DNA from: Winogradskya humida
Lineage (GTDB): Bacteria > Actinomycetota > Actinomycetes > Mycobacteriales > Micromonosporaceae
Length of the DNA stretch: 64,000 bases
NCBI RefSeq assembly: GCF_016862215.1
Contig: NZ_BOMN01000122.1
Location: 55,575 to 119,574, forward strand
Reading direction: 5' to 3'
A model generated the notes under the pieces. That model was not told the DNA's origin and did not search any database. It was given only the letters and a program-made list of their open reading frames with translations. The position numbers were made by a program, and so were the translations under genes. How positions within the stretch are numbered: the first letter of the stretch is position 1; every line of letters begins with the position of its first letter. This document shows, one piece after another, positions 1-8,612 of this stretch.

Positions 1-54
1 GGCCGGTCCGGCGTACGTCATCAGCGTGACCACGCGAGCAGGATACGGAAGGTG

Positions 55-129
55 TCAGCCGGTGGGGTGGAGGACCACGGCGTACAGGTCGCGGGGGCCC
101 GGTTCGTGGACGTTGCCGCCGGAGCTCAT
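55..129 (-). CDS. Possible 24-residue peptide ORF
   Basis: A short reading frame whose ATG overlaps the stop codon of the upstream LacI-like gene in an ATGA arrangement, the same coupling used by many gene pairs in this window. It encodes 24 residues ending LYAVVLHPTG and resembles no family I recognise. It may be a real translationally coupled peptide, the 5' piece of a gene broken by a frameshift near position 55, or chance. Nothing else recognisable lies in positions 1-54. Confidence 0.22.
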   Translation of the reverse strand: MSSGGNVHEPGPRDLYAVVLHPTG

Positions 130-983
130 GCCGGTCCTCCGGGAGATGCGGCCGGGGCGGCGGCGGTGCTGGAGCGGTGGAGGATGCGGATCGGGGGGCC
201 GGGGTGGTCGCGCGGGGGCGCGCCGTGCAGCGCCTCCAGCACCGCGCGCCCCAAGGTCAGGCCGTGTTCGTGGACGTCGATGCTCAGCGCGGACAGTGGT
301 GGGACGGCCAGTTCGCACAGCGGGGAGTCGTCGCAGGCGAGGAGGCTGACGTCGCCGGGGACCGGGGTGCCGCTGCGGATCAGTTCCTGCTGGGCGGCGA
401 CGGCCATGACGTCGTTGTCGAAGATGACCGCGGTGGGTGCGGGGGTGGCGGCCAGCAGCTCGCGGGCGCCGCGGATGCCCGCTGAAGCGCTGTAGTCCGC
501 CTCGACGATGCGTACCGTGACGCCGTGCTCCTTCCCCGCGCGGAGCATGGCCGATGAACGCTCGGCGGTGTGCACCAGGTCGGCGGGACCACTGACGCGG
601 CCGACGGTGGTGTGCCCGAGCGAGGCCAGGAGCTGCATCGCCGCGGTCATGGCGCCGGCGTCGTCGGTGACGACCTTGTGGAAGACGTGGTCGTCGTGGC
701 GGCCGGCCAGGACGGCGGTCAGGCCGAGCGAGGCGAGCCGGCCCGGGCGAACATCGCAGGGTACGAGGTTCACGACGACAACCGCTTCGACCGTGTGGTC
801 CTGGGCCCACCGCTCGTACGTCGCCAGTTCCGCGTCGAGGTCCGGGACGACGAGGAGCAGGACCGTGGTGGAGAACGGGGCCAGGGCCTCCTCCATGCCC
901 GTGATGAGCTCCATGAAGAACGGCTCGACGCCGAGGCGGGCGGCGTTGCCGGTCAGGACGAGGCCGATCAGGCCGTCAGGCAC
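126..983 (-). CDS. LacI-type sugar-binding protein without DNA-binding domain
   Basis: A 285-residue protein that matches only the periplasmic-binding-protein-like effector domain of LacI/GalR repressors. It opens with LIGLVLTGNAARLGVEPFF, which is where a normal LacI protein begins after its hinge helix, and continues with the alternating alpha/beta pattern of the fold (DNDVMAVAA, SLLACDDSPL near the second lobe). The usual 55-60 residue helix-turn-helix and hinge are missing. The GTG start at 983 lies inside the last codons of the beta-mannosidase gene (16-base overlap), and the frame upstream of it reads as His/Arg/Pro-rich sequence with no HTH. It is translationally coupled to the mannosidase, so it probably senses a related sugar, but it cannot bind DNA by itself in the usual way. 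It could be a relic, a sugar-sensing partner for another regulator, or the product of an old deletion. Confidence 0.75.
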   Translation of the reverse strand: MPDGLIGLVLTGNAARLGVEPFFMELITGMEEALAPFSTTVLLLVVPDLDAELATYERWAQDHTVEAVVVVNLVPCDVRPGRLASLGLTAVLAGRHDDHVFHKVVTDDAGAMTAAMQLLASLGHTTVGRVSGPADLVHTAERSSAMLRAGKEHGVTVRIVEADYSASAGIRGARELLAATPAPTAVIFDNDVMAVAAQQELIRSGTPVPGDVSLLACDDSPLCELAVPPLSALSIDVHEHGLTLGRAVLEALHGAPPRDHPGPPIRILHRSSTAAAPAASPGGPA

Positions 984-3403
984 GTGCGGAGCACCTCCGG
1001 GTCGAGGAAGCGTTTCGGGTCCACGTCGGCGGTGGTGGTGACCGTGAACGTGTGGCTCTCGCCGGGGAGCAGGTCGATGAGCAGGTCGTCGACGACGGCG
1101 TCGGGGGCGACCCGGTCGGCGAGCAGCGCGATGTCGTGGGCGAACGAGGACGCGGTCACGGTGACCGAGTATCCGCCTTCGGCCGCGGCTGCGGTGGCGG
1201 ACAGCGCGTTCGGGTCGTAGGCGATCGCGAAGTCCTCGGCGGACAGGTGGGTGGCGCGAAGACCGTCCGCGTCGGCGACGATGAGGTCGGAAAGGGCCGC
1301 GGAAGCCACCTGAACAGATCGCGGCGGCACCAACACCTCAACCCGCTCATCCGCGTGCACCACCCCGGCGAAGTCCGCGTGGCGTAAACGAACAGAGGCG
1401 GGCCACGGGGTGTCGGTGTCATTGACCACCGCGAGCACGGGTACGCCGTCCCGCTGCACAAATCCGAGCAGTCGCGGGGCGTACGCGCGGCGCAGCGCAT
1501 ACCACGCCGGTTTGCGCCGCCCGGACCCGTCGACGACCGCCCACGAGGTCACCGGCCAGCAGTCGTTGAGCTGCCACAGGATGCTGCCCATCGTGCGGGG
1601 GGCGTGGGAGCGCAGATGCTGGACGGCGTACGTGGTGGCGCGGGCCTGATTGAGCTGGGTCGCCCAGTGCCAGTCGGCGAAGTCCCCGGGCACCCGCGCG
1701 TGGTGTGCCAGGCCCCGGTTGAGTTTCCCGTTGCCGTCGGCGGCCTTCTGGTGCAGCAGGAACGCAGGTGATTCCTGATGCAGATCCTCGTCGGAAAGAG
1801 CCGCGGTCAGCGTCGACCACGTAGGTGGTGCCTGCCAGCCGAACTCCGAGCAGAACCGCGGGACGTTGCGGTCGTGCCAGGTGTAGTCCTCGCGGTTCCA
1901 GGCGTCCCACTCGTGCCGGGTGCCGTGCGCGGCGTCGTTGGGGTGCACCACTTCCGGGTCGAAGCCGGGGCTCGACGGGCTGCCGGGGTGGTACGGCCGG
2001 GTCGGGTCCAGCTCGGCCAGCAGCGCCGGGAAGTCCTCGTAGTAGTAGCGCGCACCCCACGTCGCATCGCCGAGCCGGCTCTTCCAGTTCCAGTCCTCGT
2101 GACCCCAGATGTTCTCGTTGCCGCCGTTCCAGATCGCGAGCGACGCGTGCGAGCTGAGCCGCACGATGTTGTCCCGGGCCTCGGCGAGGATCTCCGTGCG
2201 CAGCGGCTCCTCCTCGGCGTACGCCGCGCAGGCCAGCAGGAAGTCCTGCCAGACCAGGATGCCGCGCTCGTCGCAGACGTCGTAGAAGTCGTCGGCCTCG
2301 TAGATGCCGCCGCCCCAGATCCGCAGCAGGTTGGCATTGGCCTCGACCGCCCGATCGACGGCCGCCGCGTAGTCCGCGCGGGTCAGGCGGGTCAGCAGGT
2401 GATCCTCGGGAATCCAGTTGAGCCCCTTCACGAACACCGGCTGCCCGTTGACCACCAGCGCGAACCGGGTGCCGTCGGCGTCCGGCGTCTCGTCCAGGCG
2501 CACAGACCGGAAACCGACCTTCCTGGAGTACGCGTCCAGAGCCCCACCATCCCCGTCGTGCAACTCGACCGTCACGGTGGACAGGGGCTGAGCGCCGTAC
2601 CCCGCGGGCCACCACACCTCCGCGTCCGGGACGGCCACCTCCACCACGCCCTCGTCAGCGTCCGCCGCCAGCCGCAGAGTGACCGCGGGCCGATCGCCGG
2701 CAGTGACGGAAACAAGCAACTCACCCGCCGCCCCGAACCCGGAACGCTCAACGGAAACGTGCACAGCGAGCCGCCCCGTACGCCCGTCGTCGTCCAGCGT
2801 GGCGAGCGGCCGCACCTCGGCGAGCCGCGCCACCCGCCAGCGCTCCAGCCGCACGGGCCGCCAGATCCCCGCGGTCTGCAGGTCGGGCCCCCAGTCCCAG
2901 CCGAAACTGCACGCCATCTTCCGCACGGCGTTGAAAGGATGACCGTACGCCCGGGGCCGCTCCCCCAACTGCCGCTGCATCTGCTCCGCGTAGTTCAGCG
3001 CCGACGTGAACCGAACCGTCAACGGCACCGCAGCCCCGGTGATCAGCCGGCGAACATCGAAGCGGTACCCCCGGTGCATGTTCGCTGTCCGTCCGAGCAG
3101 CGTGTTGTCCATCTCGACGGCCGCCACGGTGTCCAACCCGTCAAAAACCAGATCGATCCGCTCATCCGCCGCCGCGGGCGTAGCCGTCACGGTCGTGTCG
3201 TAACGCCACGAGGCGCGGTGCGCCCAGACCAGCTCCGCCTCGTTCATCCCGTCGTAGGGGTCAGGGATGAGACCGGCCGCGAGCAGATCCGTGTGTACGG
3301 TCCCCGGCACCGCAGCCGGCACGGTCACCCCGGTTATCCCGGCGGGCACCGGCCCCCCGTCCGCCCGCAGCGTCCACCCCTCGTGCAGGTCGGTTCGGAT
3401 CAT
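968..3403 (-). CDS. Beta-mannosidase, glycoside hydrolase family 2
   Basis: An 811-residue enzyme expected to release mannose from the non-reducing end of beta-1,4-manno-oligosaccharides. The GH2 layout is clear: an N-terminal jelly-roll (WRYDTTV, FDGLDTVAAVEMDN), an immunoglobulin-like middle and a TIM barrel. The acid/base glutamate is in WNGGNENIWG (about residue 428) and the nucleophile in FCSEFGWQ (about residue 519). No signal peptide is visible, so it acts inside the cell on imported oligosaccharides. The ATG at 3403 is chosen because AGGAG lies 9 bases upstream; a start further upstream at 3466 would lack this and add a non-homologous leader. It is divergent from the alpha-galactosidase, and a palindrome (3442-3454) lies in the 92-base gap. 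The LacI-like gene overlaps its 3' end. Confidence 0.93.
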   Translation of the reverse strand: MIRTDLHEGWTLRADGGPVPAGITGVTVPAAVPGTVHTDLLAAGLIPDPYDGMNEAELVWAHRASWRYDTTVTATPAAADERIDLVFDGLDTVAAVEMDNTLLGRTANMHRGYRFDVRRLITGAAVPLTVRFTSALNYAEQMQRQLGERPRAYGHPFNAVRKMACSFGWDWGPDLQTAGIWRPVRLERWRVARLAEVRPLATLDDDGRTGRLAVHVSVERSGFGAAGELLVSVTAGDRPAVTLRLAADADEGVVEVAVPDAEVWWPAGYGAQPLSTVTVELHDGDGGALDAYSRKVGFRSVRLDETPDADGTRFALVVNGQPVFVKGLNWIPEDHLLTRLTRADYAAAVDRAVEANANLLRIWGGGIYEADDFYDVCDERGILVWQDFLLACAAYAEEEPLRTEILAEARDNIVRLSSHASLAIWNGGNENIWGHEDWNWKSRLGDATWGARYYYEDFPALLAELDPTRPYHPGSPSSPGFDPEVVHPNDAAHGTRHEWDAWNREDYTWHDRNVPRFCSEFGWQAPPTWSTLTAALSDEDLHQESPAFLLHQKAADGNGKLNRGLAHHARVPGDFADWHWATQLNQARATTYAVQHLRSHAPRTMGSILWQLNDCWPVTSWAVVDGSGRRKPAWYALRRAYAPRLLGFVQRDGVPVLAVVNDTDTPWPASVRLRHADFAGVVHADERVEVLVPPRSVQVASAALSDLIVADADGLRATHLSAEDFAIAYDPNALSATAAAAEGGYSVTVTASSFAHDIALLADRVAPDAVVDDLLIDLLPGESHTFTVTTTADVDPKRFLDPEVLRTCLTA

Positions 3404-3441
3404 GTCGGATCGCTCCTGTCGGTAAGGGACCGATAACATTC

Positions 3442-3454
3442 TTAAGCAACTGAA
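3442..3454. promoter_or_regulatory. Candidate operator TTAAG-N3-CTgAA
   Basis: An inverted repeat TTAAGCAACTGAA with one mismatched arm position, in the divergent promoter between beta-mannosidase and alpha-galactosidase. A perfect version (TTAAG-TGG-CTTAA) lies upstream of the transporter binding-protein gene at 12309-12321, and both are followed by GTTT. AT-rich palindromes stand out in this GC-rich sequence. The ROK repressor encoded here is the most likely ligand; this is inference. Confidence 0.55.
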
Positions 3455-3495
3455 GTTTCTCGTCAACGCCCGTCACCGACCAGCCAGGGGGCACC

Positions 3496-5721
3496 ATGTC
3501 GCGCTTCATCCACCTGACTGCGGCCGGGGTGAGCGTGCTGCTCGACTGCGGCGGCCCCGGCCTCCCTGAGATCGTGCACTGGGGAGCCGCCCTGGGTGCG
3601 GCAACCCCGGAACAGCTCGCCGGCCTCGCCCTCGCCGCGGCACCCCAGCCGATCGGCTTCTCGATCGACGGCGCCCCGCCCGTGTCCATCATCCCCGAGC
3701 AGTCCTCGGGCTGGCTGGGCCGCCCGGGCCTCTCCGGCCACCGCGACGGCCGCGCCTGGTCCCCGCACTTCACCGTCACCGACCTGAGCACCGAAGGCGG
3801 CCGGGTATCAGTCGAGGCAGCTGACGAAACCGCGGCGTTGCACCTTCAGCTGGAGCTCGAGCTGCACCCCAGCGGCGTCCTCCGCACCCGGGCGACCCTG
3901 ACCAGCACCACCCCGGGCACCTACTGGCTGGACGATCTCCTGCTCTTCCTCCCGGTCCCCGAGACCACGACGGAACTGCTCGACTTCACCGGCCACCACC
4001 TCAAGGAACGCTCCCCCCAGCGCACACCCTTCTCCCACGGCCTGCGCATGCGCGAGAACCGCACCGGCCGCACCGGCTACGACTCGGCGTACCTCCTCTG
4101 CGCGGGCACCCCCGGTTTCGCCAGCCGCACCGGCCAGGTCTGGGGCATCCACACCGCATTCTCCGGCGGCGCCCGCACCCTCGCCGAGCGCACCTATCAC
4201 GGCCGTTCCGCGCTCGGCGGCGGCGAGTTGCTGCTTCCCGGCGAGATCGGTCTGGCCGAAGGCGACTCGTACACCACGCCCTGGCTCTACGGCTGCCACA
4301 GCGACACCGGCCTCGACGGCATCTCCGGCCGCTTCCACACGATGCTGCGCGCCCGCCCCCAGCACCCGCGCACCCCACGCCCGGTGGTCGTGAACACCTG
4401 GGAAGCGGTCTACTTCGATCACGACCTCGACCGCCTGACCGAGCTGGCGCAGCGGGCGGCGGAGGTCGGCGCGGAGCGGTTCGTACTCGACGACGGCTGG
4501 TTCGGGTCCCGCCGCGACGACACCTCCGGGCTCGGGGACTGGACGGTCTCCCACGACGTGTGGCCGGACGGGTTGCGGCCGCTGATCGACGTGGTGCGCG
4601 GGCTGGGGATGGAGTTCGGGCTGTGGGTCGAGCCCGAGATGGTCAACCCCGACTCCGACCTGGCCCGCGCGCACCCGGACTGGATGATGGCGGCGGGTGA
4701 CCGGCTACCCCCACCGGCGCGGTCCCAGCAGGTGCTCGATCTCGCCAACCCCGGGGCGTACGAGTACATCCGGGATCACCTCGCAGCGCTGTTGCGGGAC
4801 AACGACATCGCGTACCTCAAATGGGATCACAACCGCGACCTCGTCGACGCCGGGCATCCGCACAGCGGGCGGCCCGGGGTGCACGACCAGACCCTTGCGC
4901 TCTACCGGCTGCTGGACGAGCTGCGGGCCGCATTTCCGCACGTCGAGATCGAGTCGTGCTCGTCGGGTGGCGGGCGGGTGGATCTGGAGATCCTGGCGCG
5001 TACGGATCGGGTGTGGGCCTCGGACTGTATCGACGCGCACGAGCGGCTCGCGATCCAGCGGTGGACGAGTCTGCTCGTACCGCTGGAACTGATCGGGTCG
5101 CACGTGGGCGCCGAGCGTTCGCACACGACCCGCCGGGCGTTGCCGCTGGACATGCGGGCGGGATCGGCGATCTGGGGTCATTTCGGGATCGAGTGGGATC
5201 TGACCCGCGCGGAACCGGCGGAGCGGGAGCGGCTGGCCGGGTGGGTGGCGCTGTACAAGGAGGTGCGCGGTCTGCTGCACAGCGGGGTTCTGGTGCACGC
5301 GGATCTGGCCGATCCGGCGTACGCCGTGACAGGTGTGGTGGCGGCGGACCGGTCGGACGCGCTCTACGCGATCATCGCGTCGGCGACCAGCGACTCGTAC
5401 CCGCCGGGGATCGCGGGTCTGCCGGGGCTCGACCCGGACCTGGAGTACCACGTGCGGCCGCAGCCTCCCGGTGATGTCCCGGACGGGAACGCCGCGGCGT
5501 GGGGTGCGGCACTTCCCTGGTGTACGCCGCGAGGGGTGACGCTGACCGGTCGTATGCTGGGCGCCGCCGGCCTGCGGATGCCGGTTCTCTATCCCGATCG
5601 CGTCCTGCTCGTGCGGGTGACGGCGACAGACAGGGTGACGGCGACAGACAGGGTGACAGCGGCAGACAGGGTGACAGCGGCAGACAGGGTGACGGCGACA
5701 GACGGGACGGTGGCCGCGTGA
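3496..5721 (+). CDS. Alpha-galactosidase, glycoside hydrolase family 36
   Basis: A 741-residue GH36 enzyme that removes alpha-1,6-galactose, for example from galactomannan or raffinose-type oligosaccharides. Family landmarks in order: VNTWEAVYFDHD, LDDGWFG, GLWVEPEMVNPDS, the nucleophile Asp in YLKWDHNRD (about residue 445), ESCSSGGGRVDLEIL, and the acid/base Asp in WASDCID (about residue 510). No signal peptide, so it is cytoplasmic. AGGGGG precedes the ATG. The last 40 or so residues are unusual: five copies of a VTATDR-type hexapeptide encoded by 18-bp DNA repeats, ending shortly before the stop. The stop overlaps the GTG of the ROK gene (GTGA), so the two are co-translated. With the divergent beta-mannosidase it would take apart galactosylated manno-oligosaccharides. 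Confidence 0.94.
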   Translation: MSRFIHLTAAGVSVLLDCGGPGLPEIVHWGAALGAATPEQLAGLALAAAPQPIGFSIDGAPPVSIIPEQSSGWLGRPGLSGHRDGRAWSPHFTVTDLSTEGGRVSVEAADETAALHLQLELELHPSGVLRTRATLTSTTPGTYWLDDLLLFLPVPETTTELLDFTGHHLKERSPQRTPFSHGLRMRENRTGRTGYDSAYLLCAGTPGFASRTGQVWGIHTAFSGGARTLAERTYHGRSALGGGELLLPGEIGLAEGDSYTTPWLYGCHSDTGLDGISGRFHTMLRARPQHPRTPRPVVVNTWEAVYFDHDLDRLTELAQRAAEVGAERFVLDDGWFGSRRDDTSGLGDWTVSHDVWPDGLRPLIDVVRGLGMEFGLWVEPEMVNPDSDLARAHPDWMMAAGDRLPPPARSQQVLDLANPGAYEYIRDHLAALLRDNDIAYLKWDHNRDLVDAGHPHSGRPGVHDQTLALYRLLDELRAAFPHVEIESCSSGGGRVDLEILARTDRVWASDCIDAHERLAIQRWTSLLVPLELIGSHVGAERSHTTRRALPLDMRAGSAIWGHFGIEWDLTRAEPAERERLAGWVALYKEVRGLLHSGVLVHADLADPAYAVTGVVAADRSDALYAIIASATSDSYPPGIAGLPGLDPDLEYHVRPQPPGDVPDGNAAAWGAALPWCTPRGVTLTGRMLGAAGLRMPVLYPDRVLLVRVTATDRVTATDRVTAADRVTAADRVTATDGTVAA
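5617..5706 (+). repeat. 18-bp tandem repeat, five copies, in alpha-galactosidase 3' end
   Basis: Five head-to-tail 18-bp units beginning GTGACGGCGACAGACAGG; units 3 and 4 share the same two base changes. They encode Val-Thr-Ala-Thr/Ala-Asp-Arg and lie just before the stop codon and the start of the ROK gene. The unit length keeps the frame, so copy number could vary without breaking either gene. They lie outside the catalytic fold and have no obvious function. Confidence 0.95.
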
Positions 5722-6878
5722 GTGACGCCGCGGTGCGACCACGCCGCCGGGGTGCCCGGGAGCGCGTCCTGGACGCGATCCGGGCCGCCGAGCCGCTGAG
5801 CCGGGTCGAGCTGGCCACGATGACCGGGCTCACCGAGGCGGCCGTGTCGATGACCGTCCGGCGGCTGCTCGACGAGGGCATCGTGGTGGAGTCCGGGCTG
5901 GCGCCGACCGCCGGGAAGCCACGCCGGCTGCTGCGCCTCGATCCGGCCGCCCGCATCGCCGTGGGTGTCTACCTCGACGAGGACACCACGACCTACGTGC
6001 TCACCGGGCAGACCGGCGGGGTGCTGTCCCGCCTGGCCCGCCCGGCGCCCGGCTCCGCGGACCCGGAAACCCTGAGCCGCCAGGTGCTCGCCGACGTGGA
6101 GCTGCTCTTCACCGGCGCCGGGGTGGAACGCGAGCGCTGCCTGGGGGTCGGGGTGGTCTGGCCGGGACCGCCGGGTGCCACCGCCCAAGATTTGGGTACG
6201 CGTCTCAGCGCCGCGACCGGCTGGCCCGTCCTCGTGGAGAACGACGCGACGGCGGCGGCCGTGGGTGAGTACTGGGTGGCCCGGGTCGGCCCGGAGCAGG
6301 GGTTCGCGGCGCTCTACATGGGCAGCGGCATCGGCGCGGGGATCGTGCTGGAGGGCCGGGCCATGCGCGGCGGCCGCGGCAACGCCGGCGAGTTCGGCCA
6401 CGTGTGCGTCCAGGTCGACGGGCCGGAATGCGTGTGCGGCAGCCGCGGCTGTCTCGAAGCCCTCGCCGGGCCGCGGACCGTGGTCGCCGCCGCGCTCGCC
6501 GACCCGGTCGCGGTGGCCGAGGCGGGTCTCGACCCCGCCGAGCCGCGCCGCAGTGTCATCGCGGATTTCGCCGCTGTGGCCCGGGCAGCGCGCGCCGACG
6601 CACCGCGTTGCCGGGCGCTGCTGGAGGATTCCGCGCGATACGTTGCCGCGGCAGCGGAATCCGTGCTCAACCTGCTCGACATCGATCTGGTCGTGCTGAC
6701 CGGGCCGGGCTTCGCGGCGGCGTCCTTTGTGTACGGACCAGCCATCATGCGCCGGGTCGCGGTCGCGGATCGCCTTACCTGGCAGCGATCCGTGACCGTG
6801 ACCGTCTCACTGGCGGCCGCCACGGCCTCGGCAACCGGCGCGGCGGCCCTGGTGCTGCAATCACACCTGAGCCGCTGA
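5718..6878 (+). CDS. ROK-family transcriptional repressor
   Basis: A 386-residue regulator with an N-terminal winged helix-turn-helix (RERVLDAIRAAEPLSRVELA to VRRLLDEGIV, residues about 12-60) and a ROK sugar-kinase-like domain. Visible ROK signatures are ENDATAAAVGEYW, GSGIGAGIVLEGRAMRGG and the zinc motif ECVCGSRGCLEAL preceded by GEFGHVCV (about residues 225-245). A free-standing sugar kinase would lack the HTH, so this is a repressor of the NagC/Mlc/XylR type. The GTG at 5718 overlaps the alpha-galactosidase stop (GTGA). An in-frame extension upstream would only read the 18-bp repeats and is rejected. It probably controls this sugar locus through the TTAAG palindromes, with an imported sugar as inducer; the target is inferred. 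Confidence 0.9.
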   Translation: MSDAAVRPRRRGARERVLDAIRAAEPLSRVELATMTGLTEAAVSMTVRRLLDEGIVVESGLAPTAGKPRRLLRLDPAARIAVGVYLDEDTTTYVLTGQTGGVLSRLARPAPGSADPETLSRQVLADVELLFTGAGVERERCLGVGVVWPGPPGATAQDLGTRLSAATGWPVLVENDATAAAVGEYWVARVGPEQGFAALYMGSGIGAGIVLEGRAMRGGRGNAGEFGHVCVQVDGPECVCGSRGCLEALAGPRTVVAAALADPVAVAEAGLDPAEPRRSVIADFAAVARAARADAPRCRALLEDSARYVAAAAESVLNLLDIDLVVLTGPGFAAASFVYGPAIMRRVAVADRLTWQRSVTVTVSLAAATASATGAAALVLQSHLSR

Positions 6879-6884
6879 CCGAAA

Positions 6885-6952
6885 GACGCCGCCGGCCGGA
6901 AGGCGCCGCCGGCCGGAAGGCGCCGCCGGCCGGAGGACGCCGCCGGCCGGGT
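6885..6952. repeat. 17-bp GC-only tandem repeat, four copies, between convergent genes
   Basis: Four 17-bp units of the form GGCGCCGCCGGCCGGAA fill most of the gap between the ROK gene end (6878) and the transporter ATPase end (6991). Each unit contains the self-complementary core CCGGCCGG and can form a hairpin, so the array may act as a bidirectional terminator. No T-tract is present. Confidence 0.9.
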
Positions 6953-6990
6953 GCTGAGAGGTCACAGCTCAGCCGCTGACGGCGTACACA

Positions 6991-7773
6991 TCAGGGTTGC
7001 AGGTTCTTGATCCGGCGCTCGGGGTTGGGTGCGGCCTCGGCCAGCAGCTTGGTGTATTCGTGGCGGGGGTTGATGATGACGTCGTCGGCGGGGCCGCGTT
7101 CGACGATGCGGCCCTGGTACATCACGAGGATGTCGTCCGAGAAGTGCCGCGCGGTGGCGAGGTCGTGGGTGATGTAGAGGACGGCGAGCTGCTCCTCGCG
7201 TTGCAGGTCGGCCAGCAGGTTCAGCACGCCGAGCCGGATCGAGACGTCCAACATGGACACCGGCTCGTCGGCGATGAGGATTCCCGGTTCGGGGGCGAGC
7301 GCGCGGGCGATGGCGACGCGTTGCCGCTGACCGCCGGAGAGCTCGTGCGGGCGGCGTCGTGCGACCTCCTCTGCGGGGGTCAGCCGGACCCTTTCGAGCA
7401 GGTGCAGCACGCGTTCGCGTACCTGTGGGCCCGTCAGCTCGCGATGATGCAACCGGACCGGGCGTTCCAGATGATGACCGACGCTGTGAAAGGGATTCAG
7501 GGAAGCATAGGGATCCTGAAAGACCATCTGCACGGTACGCCGATAGGCCGCAGCCGCAGCCCCCCGCCGCGCAACGGGCTCGCCGTCGACGAGGATCTGC
7601 CCGGACGTGGGCCGTTCGAGCTGGAGCAGCAGCTTGGCGATCGTCGACTTGCCGCTGCCGCTCTGCCCGACGAGGGCCGTGGTGCGCCCGGGTTCCAGGG
7701 TGAAGCTGACGTCGTCGACGGCCACGAACTTGCGGTACCTCTTGCCGAGGCCGCGAGCCTCTACTGTGGTCAC
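6991..7773 (-). CDS. Oligopeptide/oligosaccharide ABC transporter ATP-binding protein (DppF type)
   Basis: A 260-residue ATPase subunit of the Dpp/Opp family. Walker A is GQSGSGKST (about residue 38), the signature LSGGQRQRV (about 145), and Walker B ILIADEP followed by the switch His in ITHDL. It lacks the C-terminal oligopeptide extension with conserved cysteines that many family members carry, ending RRIKNLQP. It is the last gene of the five-gene operon, and its ATG overlaps the stop of the partner ATPase (ATGA). It powers import of the substrate bound by the lipoprotein encoded at 10509-12203. Confidence 0.92.
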   Translation of the reverse strand: MTTVEARGLGKRYRKFVAVDDVSFTLEPGRTTALVGQSGSGKSTIAKLLLQLERPTSGQILVDGEPVARRGAAAAAYRRTVQMVFQDPYASLNPFHSVGHHLERPVRLHHRELTGPQVRERVLHLLERVRLTPAEEVARRRPHELSGGQRQRVAIARALAPEPGILIADEPVSMLDVSIRLGVLNLLADLQREEQLAVLYITHDLATARHFSDDILVMYQGRIVERGPADDVIINPRHEYTKLLAEAAPNPERRIKNLQP

Positions 7774-8612
7774 GAGACTGTCCCCCGCACGAAGGAACCC
7801 CGGTCCCCGGTGAGACTGGGGAAGGACGCCAGCAGTTTCTTGGTGTATTCGTGACGCGGCTCGGTGTAGAGCTGCAACGCACCGGCAAGCTCGACGATCT
7901 CGCCGGCGCGCATGACCGCGATCCGGTCGCTGATCTCCAGCAGCAGCGGCAGGTCGTGGGTGATGAAGATGACCGCGAAGCCGAGCTCGTCGCGCAGCCG
8001 GGTGAGCTCCCGCAGGATCTCGCGCTGCACCACCACGTCGAGCGCGGTCGTCGGCTCATCCATGATCATGACCTGGGGTTCCAGGGCCATCGCCATCGCG
8101 ATCATCACCCGCTGCCGCATGCCCCCGGACAGCTCGTGCGGATACGCCGACAGCCGCGATCGGTCCACGCCGACCCGTTCGAGCAGGTCCCCGCAGCGCC
8201 GGCGGCGTTCCTTCCTGTTCATCTTCGGCCGGTGCGTCGTGAAGATGTCCTCGATCTGGTCGCGGATCGAGATGACCGGGTTCAGGGAGTTCATGGCCCC
8301 CTGGAAAACCATCGAGATCGTGTCCCATCGGTACGCCCGGAGCTGCTCGGCGCCGAGTTCGTTCCAGTCGACGGGTGCACCGTCGCGAGGGTGGAACACC
8401 GCGCGTCCCGAGACGATGGACGCCGGCGGTTTGAGCAGCCGCACTATGCCGTACGCCAGGGTGCTCTTCCCGCAGCCGCTCTCCCCCGCCAGGCCGAGCA
8501 CCTCCCCGCGGTGCAGGGTCAGCGACACGTCCCGGACGGCGTGCACGACCGGCTCGACCAGGTAGTCGATGCTGAAATTCTCGATCGTCAGCACCTCGGG
8601 CTGCGGCTTCAC
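7770..8612 (-). CDS. Oligopeptide/oligosaccharide ABC transporter ATP-binding protein (DppD type)
   Basis: A 280-residue ATPase subunit. Walker A GESGCGKST, signature LSGGMRQRV, Walker B VMIMDEPTTALD and ITHDLPLL are all present. The GTG at 8612 is preferred because AAGGAGG lies 7 bases upstream and the codon overlaps the stop of the permease gene (GTGA); a longer reading to 8789 only reads the permease gene in another frame. It pairs with the neighbouring ATPase as a heterodimer, as is usual in Dpp/Opp systems. Confidence 0.92.
   Translation of the reverse strand: MKPQPEVLTIENFSIDYLVEPVVHAVRDVSLTLHRGEVLGLAGESGCGKSTLAYGIVRLLKPPASIVSGRAVFHPRDGAPVDWNELGAEQLRAYRWDTISMVFQGAMNSLNPVISIRDQIEDIFTTHRPKMNRKERRRRCGDLLERVGVDRSRLSAYPHELSGGMRQRVMIAMAMALEPQVMIMDEPTTALDVVVQREILRELTRLRDELGFAVIFITHDLPLLLEISDRIAVMRAGEIVELAGALQLYTEPRHEYTKKLLASFPSLTGDRGSFVRGTVS

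Noticed and set aside
5499..5717. Long N-terminal extension of the ROK protein
   Set aside because: The extension only reads the alpha-galactosidase 3' repeats in another frame; GTG 5718 overlaps the previous stop and precedes the HTH directly.
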